From Catonia carolina (taxonomy: Eukaryota; Arthropoda; Insecta; Hemiptera; Achilidae), in NCBI GenBank assembly GCA_035578175.1, contig JAQMRL010000003.1, positions 53,924,672-53,988,671 on the forward strand: a stretch of DNA of 64,000 nt, in the 5' to 3' direction. The position numbers were made by a program, and so were the translations under genes. Below the pieces are notes generated by a model. It saw only the letters and a list, made by a program, of their open reading frames with translations, did not search any database and had not been told where the DNA came from. Position 1 is the stretch's first letter. Each line of letters begins with the position of its first letter. Positions 36,251-47,637 of the stretch are shown here, piece by piece.

Positions 36251-36653
36251 GTGTGGTCACTTTAATCCAACCCCGCAGTGATCCGACTCCTTCAGTAATC
36301 CGACAACCCACCCGAAATCGATAGTTTCACCTCTGTCCAATTCTGTACATGTTGTTTACATTGTCATATCACGACACTCGGCTGCTGGCTACTGAGTCTA
36401 GAAAAAGCTGTCAATATTTTTAAATAATTTCCTTTAATTTTAATTTCTCATTATTTTAAAATGTAATTGTGAAATGTAAGACCGTATGCAAAAGTAATTT
36501 ATAGTAACTTCATTTAAAATTTCTGCTTATACGTATGTAGTATTACATTTACTTAGCTAACCTGTTTACTATTTCAAGTTGATTTTTTAACGATTCCTTG
36601 ATAATCCAACCATCCCATTCAAACAAATAGTTGGATTAACATGACCTCACTGT
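36251..36653. mobile_element. Tigger/pogo-like MITE
   Basis: Left GTGTGGTCACTTTAATCCAAC and right complement CAGTGAGGTCATGTTAATCCAAC, flanked by TA (36249-36250, 36654-36655). It is about 400 bp with no coding frame. The interior GC-richer part (36300-36400) may be a transposase 5' leader. Confidence 0.65.
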
Positions 36654-37237
36654 TATGATTTGTGATGAGATTACAGTTTGGATGTACCAGTTTTACCTCT
36701 GATTTCATGTTAGCTGGTACTGATAGATCAAATATATGTGGAAACTGTGATGTATCTCTTACAGTTAAACATACATTGGAGGAGTGCTCAAAGTACTAAT
36801 ATCAGAAGAAGTAATTATATATAAAAGGAAAAGTTCAAGTAGATTGGCAACCTGATTTTAGAGTATGAAAACAAGTCAATTGACATTTTAAAAGAATGGA
36901 TTATTTAGTTATTTTTGAACAGAGTAAGTTTAAGCGTTTATATATTACTTCATGTGTAAATTGTTTATTCATTTATTGTGTGAGTGATGCATATGTGGCG
37001 GACCCTTTACACCCAACATTTATGTTCTAAATAAGACTTGAGTCTCAGAGACCAGCTGGCTGACAAGTTAAAATAAAATTCACAGTTTTGGTTAGTAAAG
37101 TCTGATGTCCAGCCGACTGGAAATTATTTTTTTCAAATAGTATGGCAGTAATAAAATATTTTTACATGATCACTGCTTTATTTTCATTAAAATAAAGCAC
37201 AAAACACAAAGGACTCCAAAATAATTCTATTTTTGAA

Positions 37238-37570
37238 ATGTCGGGACTGAAGAGGAAAAAATTTACATTGCAAAGAATCTCATTTCTTTCCTCAGTTCAA
37301 CAATCCCGAAACAAAAGACATTTTCAAGAGGAAGAGGAAGATGCCAATGAAGTACTACAATTGGCAAAAAGAAGGAAGTCGATTGATCTTCTAATGAAAG
37401 ATATGAAGCAAACAGGCAGCCTACCAGTATATGCCATTACAAATAAGAACACATCCATGAGGTGCCGGAATGCAGGCTGCAAGGGGAAGTCAAGGTTTGT
37501 GTGCAAAAAGTGCAACATTTATTTATGCAATACTGCTGAAAGGCAATACTTTGTTGAATTTCATACATAA
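37238..37570 (+). CDS. piggyBac transposase-derived short ORF (internal-deletion derivative)
   Basis: A 110-codon intact frame. Residues 75-110 carry the C-terminal cysteine-rich (cross-brace zinc finger) signature of piggyBac transposases: C-R-x-x-x-C-K-G-K, F-V-C-x-K-C-N-I-Y-L-C, ending YFVEFHT. In this family that domain binds the transposon end. The N-terminal part starts MSGLKRKKFTLQ and then has an acidic stretch (QEEEEDANEV), with none of the DDD catalytic core. About 600 codons are thus gone while the frame stays open. TTAA-flanked ends were not found. A protein retaining only N-terminus and zinc finger could act as a DNA-binding relic, or simply be a young deletion product. Confidence 0.6.
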   Translation: MSGLKRKKFTLQRISFLSSVQQSRNKRHFQEEEEDANEVLQLAKRRKSIDLLMKDMKQTGSLPVYAITNKNTSMRCRNAGCKGKSRFVCKKCNIYLCNTAERQYFVEFHT

Positions 37571-37949
37571 TGAAACCCTTTTATTTACCTTTTTTTATAA
37601 TATTTACGTGTAATTTTTTTGTAACTTTATGTTATGTATTTTTTATTTGTATTTAAGTACATCAGCCTTGGTTTAGTGTCAAAACATTTGTAGTAAATAA
37701 CATTAATTATAATAAGTAACAATTTTTTTATTAATTTCCTAGTTAACACTAAATGTTTGTCATTTGAAAGTAACTCTCCATTTTAAAATCCCAACATATT
37801 TATTTTAAACTGTCGAAATTCCTTTAATATGCCTTTAGCAGGTGGATAGCTGTTAAGTTAGCATTTTAACTGATGTTTCAAAAGCCTATATAAATATGAA
37901 AGAAGTTCACTAACACCTTTCGGTAGTGGTAAGTTTCTTTGGTGGGTAT

Positions 37950-38036
37950 TTGTATTTTTATTCTTTTAAACACAGTTTTGATGAGGTTTAATGACCAAGC
38001 CAGTTGATGCGCGATAAACTTAATAAAAAGAAACCA
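37950..38036 (+). repeat. SINE tail-domain fragment
   Basis: Contains GGTTTAATGACCAAGCCAGT then TGATGCGCGATAAAC and an A-rich end, matching the tail domain of the tRNA SINEs at 9019 and 7571. The head is lost or unrecognisable. Confidence 0.5.
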
Positions 38037-38857
38037 TACAATCAAAACTATCTTCCCACAAGGAACCTACTTATTTTGTTATCAGGAACTGCACAATACT
38101 AAAATACAACTACTTAGTTTGATCGCTACTTCTCAATTTTTTTCTGTAGAATGGACTTGAACTTAAACCCAAGGCTCACAGTAAAACTTGTCACATTACA
38201 TGTTTAACTTGTAGTTGGCCACCATACACAGTCACTTACCAACCGTTGTTACTTAACAATGAATAGCGACTTTCTATCAGCGTCTGACTGGGCTCTAATT
38301 TGAAAACGAGTACATAAAAGAAAACTCTTGTGTTGTCATGGTTAGTATTACAATGTGCTGCGCTCTAGCGAGTAAATTGTTAGTTAGCTAGACGAACAGG
38401 CTAAATACAGTACGATACTTTCTGTTTCGTAAAATCTTCTTTTTTATGGAATAATTTTCTGTTCTTTAAAACTAAATTATTATTACTAACTTTTTGATAT
38501 CGTTGCGTTAAAACTCCTTTTCGATCAAAATGTGCATTAGTAAATAATGTATTATCCGTTTCGATAAAATATCAGACTAATAATGACAGATATTTAATGT
38601 ATTTTTGTATTTTGTTTTTGCACAATTTGTTAATTTTTTATTTATTTTAACAAGAAACATGTACGAAGTCGTATAAGTATTTTATTTAGGCCTACCAACT
38701 CCGTCATAGACCTTGTCTGTGCGCGGGAAAGAGCCGTAAGCTTTAAGTAAACTTATAGATAATAATTATATTTACATAATTAGGCCTAAGTGAATATTTA
38801 GTACATAATATTACATAACAAAGTAAGAAAAAGGAAATTCATACTAAGTAGCATAAT
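38037..38857. other. spacer without recognised gene
   Basis: Mixed composition. TAGGCCTA palindromes lie at 38687 and 38781. An eroded tRNA-like stretch near 38150-38225 was too weak to call. Confidence 0.5.
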
Positions 38858-39200
38858 TGTTTGTTGTTTTATTAGGTCGTCAACCGAAAGGCTGGTTTGA
38901 ACCTCTAGAGGTTTTATCAAGTAAAACAAGGAGTTAGGTAGTTTACCATTGACTTTCTCTCCGAATTGAAAAGTATGGTTATCAGCATGCCGGCCCTTTG
39001 AAAAGCACATATTTTCCACCCTGCAAATGACATATTCACTTCATTCACCTAGGGTCTGGCTGTAGGCCTATAATGAAATTCATTACTCTGAGAGGAGATA
39101 ACTCTGACCTGTGTCGTTTACACCTCTACCTCTTCTGTTCTTAAATACTTCAGTCATACAAATGGCTGACCATGTGATAAGAAACGAACTATTTTTTTGT
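38858..39200 (-). repeat. SINE-X copy 6, carrying a 6-bp GGCCTA insertion
   Basis: 3' tail on the left (TTGTTTGTTGTTTTATTAGG), 5' part truncated near 39200. At 39063-39070 the family sequence GGCTGTATAATGAAATTC reads GGCTGTAGGCCTATAATG: a clean insertion turning TA into TAGGCCTA. Confidence 0.85.
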
Positions 39201-40642
39201 GTATATTTTATAACTAGCATTAAAAAGATCAAACCTTTTTAATCATTATTAATAATAAGTTATACATACAATTATTTATTTATAACAATAACAATTAAAT
39301 TATTTATGAAACAAACATATTATTAACTAACTATCAGCCCACCTTTAACGATACTAACGATAAAAATTTTAATCGTTTTTGAAACAATATTATTAACAGC
39401 TATTTCAGTAATCTAACAATATATTAATAAGTGTAAATAAATATTAAATAATAATATGTCAAGTAGTAGAGGATAAAACTGGCTTTCGCCTGTAATTCTA
39501 TGACAAAAATAAAATATAGGCCTACGACCAAATCAAGAGAGTCATTGATTTGGAAGCACAATCAAATTAACTTGGTCAGAGGGAGCTGATTAAATCAGAA
39601 TGCCTTCTCCCTAAATTGATCAGCCAAATGGTTACTCTTCTCTTATACATTTAAGGAGTTACATTACTACATCAAATAGTCTCTGAACCATAAAGATATG
39701 TCATTGATGCTAAATAATATGCTGCAATGGTATTATGGTCTAATTTAATCTAGGGATTTGATAACCGATGCGACTTACAATTATGTATGATAATCATGTG
39801 TAATTTTTTGTAATACTGACGATTTATTTGATTTTATGTAAAGTAATAAGTTCCTTATGAATAGCTGCCGAACGTCAAGTACCCAGAATCTACGGTATAA
39901 CCCAAAAGAAAGGAATAGGCTGTCTCAACTCAAGTCGCTTTTGATCACAGCTTTCTGAGCCGTCATGAGTGGTTTAAGATTCGACGAAAGGCTCCACTCC
40001 ATGCGATGATTCCGTACTGCAGCAAAAATTGTATCGAGCCAAAGTAGAACTTTCTCAGGCAATTTTCTGATAATATTTTATTTATGCGTGGAAAAATTCA
40101 CGTTAAATTGTTTTAAGTAATAAATAAGAATTAATTATGCAAAAAATATAATTTCAATGTTTCCATAAAAAAAAGTCAAAGGAATGGCATTTACGCCGGC
40201 GTATGTGATTGCACCTGTATATGCAACCCGCAGAACGTGTGTTCTACTGTACCTAAAAACAATAATTAAAGGAAACAGCTGATATAAATTTAGATAATTT
40301 TTTTTTATTCCTAATGTGTACGTTGCAATCTGTTCAATTTAGAACAATACGCAATCCCATGATCCAATGAGATGAGGATGATCCGGGTGGTATGGACTAA
40401 AGTTAAAGGTAGTAATAAAAATTGCCTATTACTTTTAACAAGATCTGTTTTATTTAACATTGAAATTGAACAATTGAAGTTCCATATCTCTTGAGGAAAT
40501 AGTTTTTTAATTACGGTAGTTTTCCCCGTAAATAAACAATGAAACAAAAAAATAACAAGCTGTGAAAATAAAAATTGTTTCTTTAGATTTAAACCAAAAT
40601 TAAAAAACTTTTCATCTGTCCCTCTAACATATTTCTGAAAAA
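39201..40642. other. spacer; part may belong to the element encoding 40643-41149
   Basis: 39201-39880 is AT-rich. 39880-40130 and 40190-40250 are more GC-balanced and could be flanks or an untranslated part of the unidentified element. No motif was read. Confidence 0.4.
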
Positions 40643-41149
40643 TTATTCATCTTCATTATTGTCATCTTCCACATACGGTAAGGGTCCCATGTTGTCCTCT
40701 TCATTCGTGACACAGAGATTGTTGAAATACTCATGGTAGAAGGGCGGAATGAAGGGTAGAAGATCCATCATGTCTTGCTTCTTCTTCAGAGAAACTGGCC
40801 TTCTGTGTATATACAAGATTTCCGTAGGTACATTTTTTAACAATATTGGCCTACCCTTTCGACCAGTTGGAGTAATGTTAATGGTCTCGAATCCCATATC
40901 ATCTTGGATTGTTTCTTTGTACTTAATACTGTAGGGATCCTCTTTTTCAATCCTAATCCATTGCATTTTTAGCCAGTTTACAGCATGGTTATTAGTATTC
41001 TTTTTTCGTTTGCTGATATTCCTTTCCAAATTTGCAGAAGAATGGAATTCTTCACGGTTCATTTCACACAATGTAAACTTTTTGGTGCGGCGACAAGTCA
41101 ACATGATATTGTACCAGTGTTGAGGTAGGTACAAATCTCTTTTTTTCAC
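40643..41149 (-). CDS. uncharacterised 168-codon ORF, probably the C-terminal part of a transposon-encoded protein
   Basis: One of the longest open frames in the window outside the LINEs. It is rich in Lys/Arg in the first 60 residues (KKRDLYLPQHW, NISKRKKN). The middle part reads WLKMQWIRIEKEDPYSIKYK, then a Gly/Arg/Lys turn (TPTGRKGRPILL). The end reads SLKKKQDMMDLLPFIPPFYH and an acidic tail (EEDNMGPLPYVEDDNNEDE). Proteins with a similar ending (KKK-x-D-(M/I)-x-x-LLP-(F/Y)-IPP-x-(Y/H)H-x-(F/Y)(Y/F)) occur repeatedly in insect genomes, in my memory, as uncharacterised repetitive genes. I do not know their function. The upstream sequence is occupied by a SINE-B copy starting 9 bp away, so the N-terminus may be lost. 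A domesticated gene cannot be excluded. Confidence 0.45.
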   Translation of the reverse strand: MKKRDLYLPQHWYNIMLTCRRTKKFTLCEMNREEFHSSANLERNISKRKKNTNNHAVNWLKMQWIRIEKEDPYSIKYKETIQDDMGFETINITPTGRKGRPILLKNVPTEILYIHRRPVSLKKKQDMMDLLPFIPPFYHEYFNNLCVTNEEDNMGPLPYVEDDNNEDE

Positions 41150-41157
41150 TGCTGACT

Positions 41158-41400
41158 CTACATATGTATGACGTGTAAATGAGGTGTAGTCTTGTACAGA
41201 CTCAGGCCAACCATTCCTGAGAAATTATGGTTAATTGAAACCCAACCATTAAAGCACACCGGTAACCACTGTCTAGTATTCAAATCCGTATAAAAGTAAC
41301 TACCTTTACTAGGATTTGAACCAGGGACCTCCGTCTTCAAAAATCAGCTGTTAAACAGCTGAATAGTGGCGACGACGTTACCCCTAAACCAACCCGGTGG
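41158..41400 (-). repeat. SINE-B copy 2
   Basis: The complement of this block matches 25885-26110: A box GGTTTAGGGGTAACG, palindrome TCAGCTGTTTAACAGCTGA, B box GGTTCAAATCC, then GTAGTTACTTTTATACGG and TCAGGAATGGTTGGCCTGAG. It lies next to the unidentified ORF. Confidence 0.8.
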
Positions 41401-41569
41401 GTTTATAGATAATAATGTCATAGTTGTTATTGACAGTGTGATGACGTGTAAAAAATCAGCTGTCGGCATTAGCCTACTAGCCTATAGGCCTACTAATACT
41501 ATGTTATTAGAAAGGCATGACTATTGCACCGCGTACCTCACCCGGCCAGCACTATCTCTCTCTAGCAAA

Positions 41570-42215
41570 AATGCAATATTACACGCCGGCAATAATACTG
41601 GTAAACATCCTACCAGGTCTAAAATTGTGGTAGATGATGTAGGGCTCGAACAAGTATAATAATGCAATTATTTAGGTTGTGACATCGGGTTTAATTAAGA
41701 TTTGGACATAGAGAAGAAAGTTGGCAAATTCCAAGCAGTGTGCGTCAATATTAGTAGAACCTTAGGCAGAAAAACAAGAAAAGAAACCGAGATAAAGTTT
41801 TACTAAGTGATGGCTGCCCCAGCCCTACTCTATGGAAGCGAGTCGTGGATTAGTACCAGACCACAGGAGGGTAGAGTACAGGCGGCAAAGATTTGATTCC
41901 TACGAAGAACAATGAGTTGCAGTCGTAGAGACCAACTAAGATATATGAGGACATAAGAACGGAACTGGATGTTTATAACCTGAATGGGAAGATTGTAGAA
42001 TATCGTAATCGATGGAGGGAACACGTAGAGAGAATGCCTGAGGTATGGATCTCCCTCAGGGTTTTGCAATACAGACCGGTGGGGAGAAGAGATGTTGGGA
42101 GGCCACGCAAAAGATGGCAATAATTCAGTAGTTTATCGCTGTTGTGAATCGGAACAGGTGGAAGCCTAATCCTTGATTATGAGAAGAAGAAGAAGAAGAA
42201 GAAGTAATAAATATG
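41570..42215 (+). pseudogene. LINE ORF2 C-terminal remnant with (GAA)n tail
   Basis: Reads RSKIVVDDVGLEQV, then LGCDIG, DIEKKVGKFQAVCVNISRTL, APALLYGSESWISTRPQEGR, FLRRTMSCSRRDQLR, NRWREHVERMPE and RRDVGRPRKRWQ in ORF2 order. It is broken by several stops and a frameshift near 41660. The 3' end is a GAAGAAGAAG tail at 42182-42205. It is the best preserved copy of this LINE type here. Confidence 0.8.
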
Positions 42216-42511
42216 GGCAGACTATCTCATTCTTGTATCGAACCAGATTCTGAGTTAAATGTATGAGTTAACACACATGTTCCTGGACATAACAAAAACA
42301 CAGTCAAATTAGATTTTGACGTGAATGTAATTGTAAGACTTTGTTTCCTGTTAATCTCAATGAAACGGTCATATATTTAGTTTCATTTTTGTTTACTGTA
42401 AGGGAGTTTGAGTGAAACCAAATCTTTACTAGGCTAATGTAAAAGTTTCTGTGGCCCTGGTATGCAGCTCATCCTAGTCCGATCCTTCCAAAACAATGGC
42501 GTTGTCAATTG

Positions 42512-42766
42512 CCCTACAAGTGGCCTTCACTTCATTCACCACAAGATCTGGCTGTGTAAAAAAATTCATTACTTTGACTAGTGTCTTTTACTCTTCCACC
42601 TCTTCTGTTCTCAAATGCTTCAGTCATAATTATAATTGGCTGACCATGTGATAAGAAACAGAACTATTATTTTGTAGCCCTAGCATATCTATAACTAGAT
42701 CTAGATCTAGTAGAACTAGCAGATCGAGAGCAATTAATTTCACACTCCACCTGCCTGTTATGGGCA
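42512..42766 (-). repeat. SINE-X copy 7, 3'-truncated
   Basis: Starts in the middle of the family (CCTTCACTTCATTCACCAC) and runs to the complete 5' end (CTGCCTGTTATGGGCA). A local CTAGATCTAGATCTAG tandem (42695-42710) is a private change. Confidence 0.8.
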
Positions 42767-43076
42767 GGCCTAATTATCTAACGGACATATTTAGGAATAG
42801 TTTGCTGGGTGTAAACTGTGAAATACGTAGTCACTAAATTTGTGTAAATTATGATTGGATTTTATGAAAGTACAGCAAATCATTTTTGGTTTTATACTAA
42901 ACTGTGAAGTCGAGGAAAGTAGAATAGTAGATTTTTGCTCGTTGAAAAAGAAATAGTAACTTCAAAAGATTTAAAAATTATCTATCACCGTTAAACGATT
43001 CTAGTGTTATAATATGATTGTGTCAGTTAAAAGTTTTTGATAGCATTTTATGACTCTAGTTTGGAGGTTGCAGTGA

Positions 43077-43270
43077 ATGAGAAGAATGTAGAATGACTAG
43101 GAGGGCGGAGTGCTTCTATTCTCCTTCGGGTGACGGATGGAGACGGATCGCCATGCCTCAATAAAACGGTCCATTGAACGTTTACCAGCTGGCCGCTTCA
43201 TTAGCAGACACGCGCCGCATCGCTTTTGTCCACACCTGATTACATTTTCCGACCGCTTTTTCAACTCCCT
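43077..43270. other. GC-richer single-copy island 1
   Basis: About 190 bp of near-balanced composition in AT-rich DNA. It contains CAATAAAACGG, CAGCTGG and ACACCTGATTACA. The frame starting at 43137 (125 codons) runs out into low-complexity codons and shows no domain. Candidate conserved noncoding element or exon; function unknown. Confidence 0.35.
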
Positions 43271-44099
43271 CACAACCTTTAAGATTTCAGATTCTCCGTC
43301 ACCTATCCCCCTATCATTTGTCCTTCCTTATTCATCTTCTGCTTCTTTTCCTTTTGGTTCTCTTTTCACTTCACTTTTTTCATTTGAAATTACTTCCTTT
43401 CTTCTGGTTTCAGACTATACGTTTGTTACCGATTTGTACAATTCTCTTTCAATGATTAAATGCAGTGGATCTCACAAATATCTTAACACTGCGGGTTTCA
43501 TCTTTGTAAATTAAATGTCTGTTATCCGTTTCATTCCCGGCTTTTTAAAAGAAACTGGAAATGTTAGAAGGATCTACGAACTCTTTTATATGAGTATTTT
43601 GTATTGTCATAATATATATTTCTCCACAATTTTTTTCATAAAAGTACTCTTTTTATACAAGAGGAAGGAGAACTTAATAAACCTAATGTGTTAGTACCTA
43701 CTATTATTATCTATTGTGTATTTATAATACACCGATATTAACCTTTTGTGGATGAAATTAGTTTCATGTCAGACGAATTTAATTATGGGTAGGGATAAAC
43801 AATTTTTAAGAATAATGTGTTTTCCTGGATATGAAACTGTTTTTAAAGATTCAAAATCCACGAAAATTTCGTCACATATTTCTCTGTTCACTCTTACTCA
43901 ATAGTGATGGTTGTAGACATAAATGTCCGTCTTTAGTCCAGAGTGATGTATGCGGATATATTCGTAAATAGAATTGACTAAAATAATGTAGCCTATGTTG
44001 AATTGCAGAATAAAATGAGAAAATAAATCTACAAGTTCTAAGATTGTTTAAAGAAATATTATGATTGAATAGGACGAATGCAATACATGTTAAGTATTA
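43271..44099. other. spacer without recognised gene
   Basis: AT-rich. Nothing recognised. Confidence 0.5.
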
Positions 44100-44215
44100 A
44101 TAAACAGAGGAAGAACGACTGCATGGGACTCCGACATCGTGGCAGCTAGGAATTATGGCAGGCAGTGGTGTTAACTTAACTTCCGCAGGTGCAAATTCCT
44201 GGAATATTTAAATAT
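44100..44215. other. GC-richer single-copy island 2
   Basis: Roughly 110 bp of balanced composition (GACTCCGACATCGTGGCAGC and following) without repeats or a significant frame. Unknown. Confidence 0.3.
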
Positions 44216-45224
44216 TTTGATGACTATTTAGTCAAATTTTAGTCAATATATGTTTTGATTAACTTGTACTTGTGCTGATATATCCTAAAAAGTCCTGTGG
44301 GAAAGATTTTTTGGCAGATAGACCTAGCCTATATCTGTCAATAATCCGCGAAGGGTTAATAACAGACTACGTACCATTTTTATAATATAAATACAAAAGA
44401 CCTCATTGGCTGACTATTCTCTCATCACTAAATTATATATATTTTCGATCAATTACAGAGCTGAAATTCGGCACATTTGTTCAGTAATATGGGTACGTAC
44501 TATAATAGAAAAATCAAAGCGTTTGCAATTCGACCACGTATTTTAAAAGAGTAAAATGGAGGTGACTGTAATGGAGCAATATACATATTATTTCTACACC
44601 TTCACGAATCGCTATAGTTCTAAAAATCGACATGTTTATTATGCAAGTTATGCCTAAGGTAAAGTAAAGCATTCGAATTTCGAAAACTTGCTTCTAAGAT
44701 GTACTGTACAAACGGTTAATTGCCCAAAATCAATAAATATTATTTATGTATCTTCCCAAAAAGCTGTAGTTCTGAAAATCGGTGTACGTTTAATGTGATT
44801 TTTTGCGACATTTCCAGCTATTTTCAAAGTTTAGCCTCTCTATCCAACCAATCGCCCTCCTGCAGATGTCTACTGGTTATTACTCCTGTTACTCCACTCA
44901 TCCGTTGCTCTGTTGGACCTCCTCTATACCTACTCTCCCTTGGGGTTCAAGTTTCAAATTCTTGTGTTAAGTGATACCTAGAAGAATTATTTAAGTGTGA
45001 AGTGAAATCTGGAAAAACAATAAACCATAACAATAAATACAACTATTAGTAATGTTGCAGTTAGTTTTGTCAGTATGATCTAATTAGTAGAATTTACATA
45101 ATAGGTTTGAACTGTAAACAAAAATTTTAGGTAAGTTCAGTTTAAAACGATTTGTCACACAATTTTATTTTGCCATAGTATACCTAGTTGTCCACCTGAC
45201 GTTCTGAATAACGTTCACAACCCT

Positions 45225-45680
45225 CAGGAGAGAATGGTGCGATATCCTGGTTTGTGGGATGACATGCGACTAACTTGGAAGCATAATCTGCTTCCAAGAG
45301 AACTAAATCGCCGCCAGAAGCTACTCTTCTGCTTAATTAAACTAATCAAAATTGAACCTTCGTTCCAAAATTCTAATTAACAAACCCTTTTAAGACCAGT
45401 CTGGACTTATGGTGTACCGCTCTTTGGAGCACCGGTAGAGAGTACTTGATCCACGCCTTTCAGTCAAAATTTTTAAGACTTTCTTCCAGTGCTCCTTTTT
45501 ATATAAGTAATAAAACGACGATTTTAAAATTCAAACAGTAAATGAACTAACTGCATCCTTCTATAGTAAATTTTGCGAACTACTAGATAACTATCCCAAC
45601 TAAATAGCTCGTGACCTAGTTACAAGAAACTTCTCAACTGTACAACGTCTAAAGCAAAAATAGAGCAGAGGCCTCTTAAT
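45225..45680 (+). pseudogene. Jockey-like LINE ORF2 fragment
   Basis: Frames in order: LTWKHNLLPRELNRRQKLLF, then RPVWTYGVPLFGAPVES, the Jockey-clade 'LRP-x-W-x-YG-x-x-L-(F/W)G' block, then FQSKFLRLSSSAPFYISN. Shortly after comes a degenerate VNELTASFYSKF-like segment. It has stops and two or more frameshifts, and no tail or target duplication was identified. It is the only fragment of this clade I see in the window. Confidence 0.65.
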
Positions 45681-46544
45681 CTGATTAACGGATAATGTAG
45701 TTCTAAGCGGAGAATGTACAACAGGGTACTGCTTCTCATGGTATCAAAATTTTCCACTGCCCATTAAATTATATATTAAATTCTACGGAAATTGTGCAGG
45801 GCATTGTACTGTACAGTACTGTAATAAATATTAAAGACAAAAAAATATGTAGGCTACCTACTTCAAACATAAATTTGTTTACTCGCTAGCTAATAGAAAA
45901 ATATAAATAAATGAGATAGACTGAAGTTGCGGCAATTTTTATCAGAAGCTTATAACCGAAATGTAGGCTAGTCTTGTCCAAAAATAAAATAATAAAGCAG
46001 TTTTAAATATAATGAAAATTTATTATTAATGTGTGATCTTATATTAATTCATTTGTTGTATTACTTACTACCGTCTTGCCTTATCTGGTATTCAAAATGT
46101 AGTTTACATAAAACAATTTATCGGTGTGCAATATAAATCAACCTTCTATGAAAATACTATGTCTCTCCCAAAGCCAAGTGGCTACGCTGCGTTTATATAA
46201 CCCGTTTTAGTTTTTACCTTACATTTTAGAGTTTATTACTACAAAATTTATTTATGAATTTGAGTTAGATCTATGATTTTTAACTTAATCTGAAAATTAG
46301 TTAAAAATTCACAAAATATTTATAATGAAAATTACTCGTATATTGCTTTTGCAAAACATAGACAGTAAAGCAGTTTAATAAATTCTGAGATGACAAATTC
46401 TTTTTAAAAGATGCAAAAGGTATCTTACGTAGGCCTACTCTATGTGTAACAAACTGACCGTTCAAATATTGTTAAAATATTTAGTGATGAACCGAATATT
46501 AATTAGGTATTTATTATTTGAATAATTAGCGTAAACCACCGTGT

Positions 46545-46620
46545 TGGTAAAATGGTCACCGCGAGTCAGCTTACTCAGTAACCAAGTCAGCGAGTCATCA
46601 AACCTTACTCTTCAATATTA
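46545..46620 (+). repeat. tRNA-like fragment
   Basis: Contains A-box-like TTGGTAAAATGGTCACC but no proper B box. Probably a truncated SINE head. It immediately precedes SINE-X copy 8. Confidence 0.3.
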
Positions 46621-46649
46621 CTTTTCTTATTCATAGGGCCTACATTACC

Positions 46650-47045
46650 TTGCCCACAACAGGCAGGTGGAATGTTAAATATTTGCTTTCGATCTTCTAG
46701 TTCCAGGGCTAGAAAAAATAGTAGTTTCTTATCACATGGTCAGCCAATTTTATGTATATGACTGAAGCATTTAAGAACGGAAGAGGTAGGGGTGTAAAAG
46801 ATACTAATCAAAGTTATCTCCTCTAAGAGTAATGATTTTCATTATACAGCCAGACCCTGTGGTGAATGAAATGAAGATGTCATTTGCAGGGTGGAAAGTA
46901 GATGCTTTTCAGAGGGCCTGGCATGGTGCTAAGCATACTTTTCAACTCGGTGAGGAAGGCATTGAAAAACAACCTAACTCCTCGTTTTACTTAGTAAAAC
47001 CTCTTGAGGTTGAAACTAGCCTTCCGGCTGATAACCTAAATAACG
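46650..47045 (+). repeat. SINE-X copy 8, full length
   Basis: Begins TTGCCCACAACAGGCAGGTG and ends CCGGCTGATAACCTAAATAA. The internal 97-codon frame is fortuitous. TAGGCCTA palindromes occur downstream at 47126 and 47246, outside the element. Confidence 0.85.
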
Positions 47046-47637
47046 ACACACATCATCTTCATTCATTAAAAATCTGCACTATATATACTGTATTTTCTAG
47101 GAATGCACGATTTGTATTTCGATAATAGGCCTACAAGTCCAAAATTTGTCAAAGAAATAATAACACGTTTTACTGATGAAAATAAATGTTTATAACCATA
47201 CTTAACTGTTTTATTATTCTAAAAAGACACCGCAAAACACAGTGTTAGGCCTAATTGTGTAAACTGTTTAATGCACAATTACTAAAAAGTTGACTCATGA
47301 AGATGTTTAATACAGAATATTGAAAATCAGTTTGTAATAAATTGGTTTAGTTGTTCTTTTCAAGTTGTCTCGAGGTTTTTCTTAGCCACCCGTAAACATC
47401 GTCAGTCTCCTTCTTGTGCTCTTTACAGTAGAATAACCTTCCCACTCCTACTCCAAATTTTAACGTCATATAAAGTAGTACAATGATGTATTATTTTACA
47501 TTAAAAAAAAATCTAAGCCTATTTATATATTTATATGTAGTCTGCATTAGCAGTAATTGCAGAATAGTCGGACGTAAAACCCCCCCAAAAAAAAATATAG
47601 TATTGTAGAGCAACAAGTATAGATATACAGTCCAACC

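Noticed and set aside
43137..43514. 125-codon ORF as a protein gene
   Set aside because: Ser/Phe/Pro-rich low-complexity translation, no domain, no splice context. The GC-rich start is more likely noncoding.
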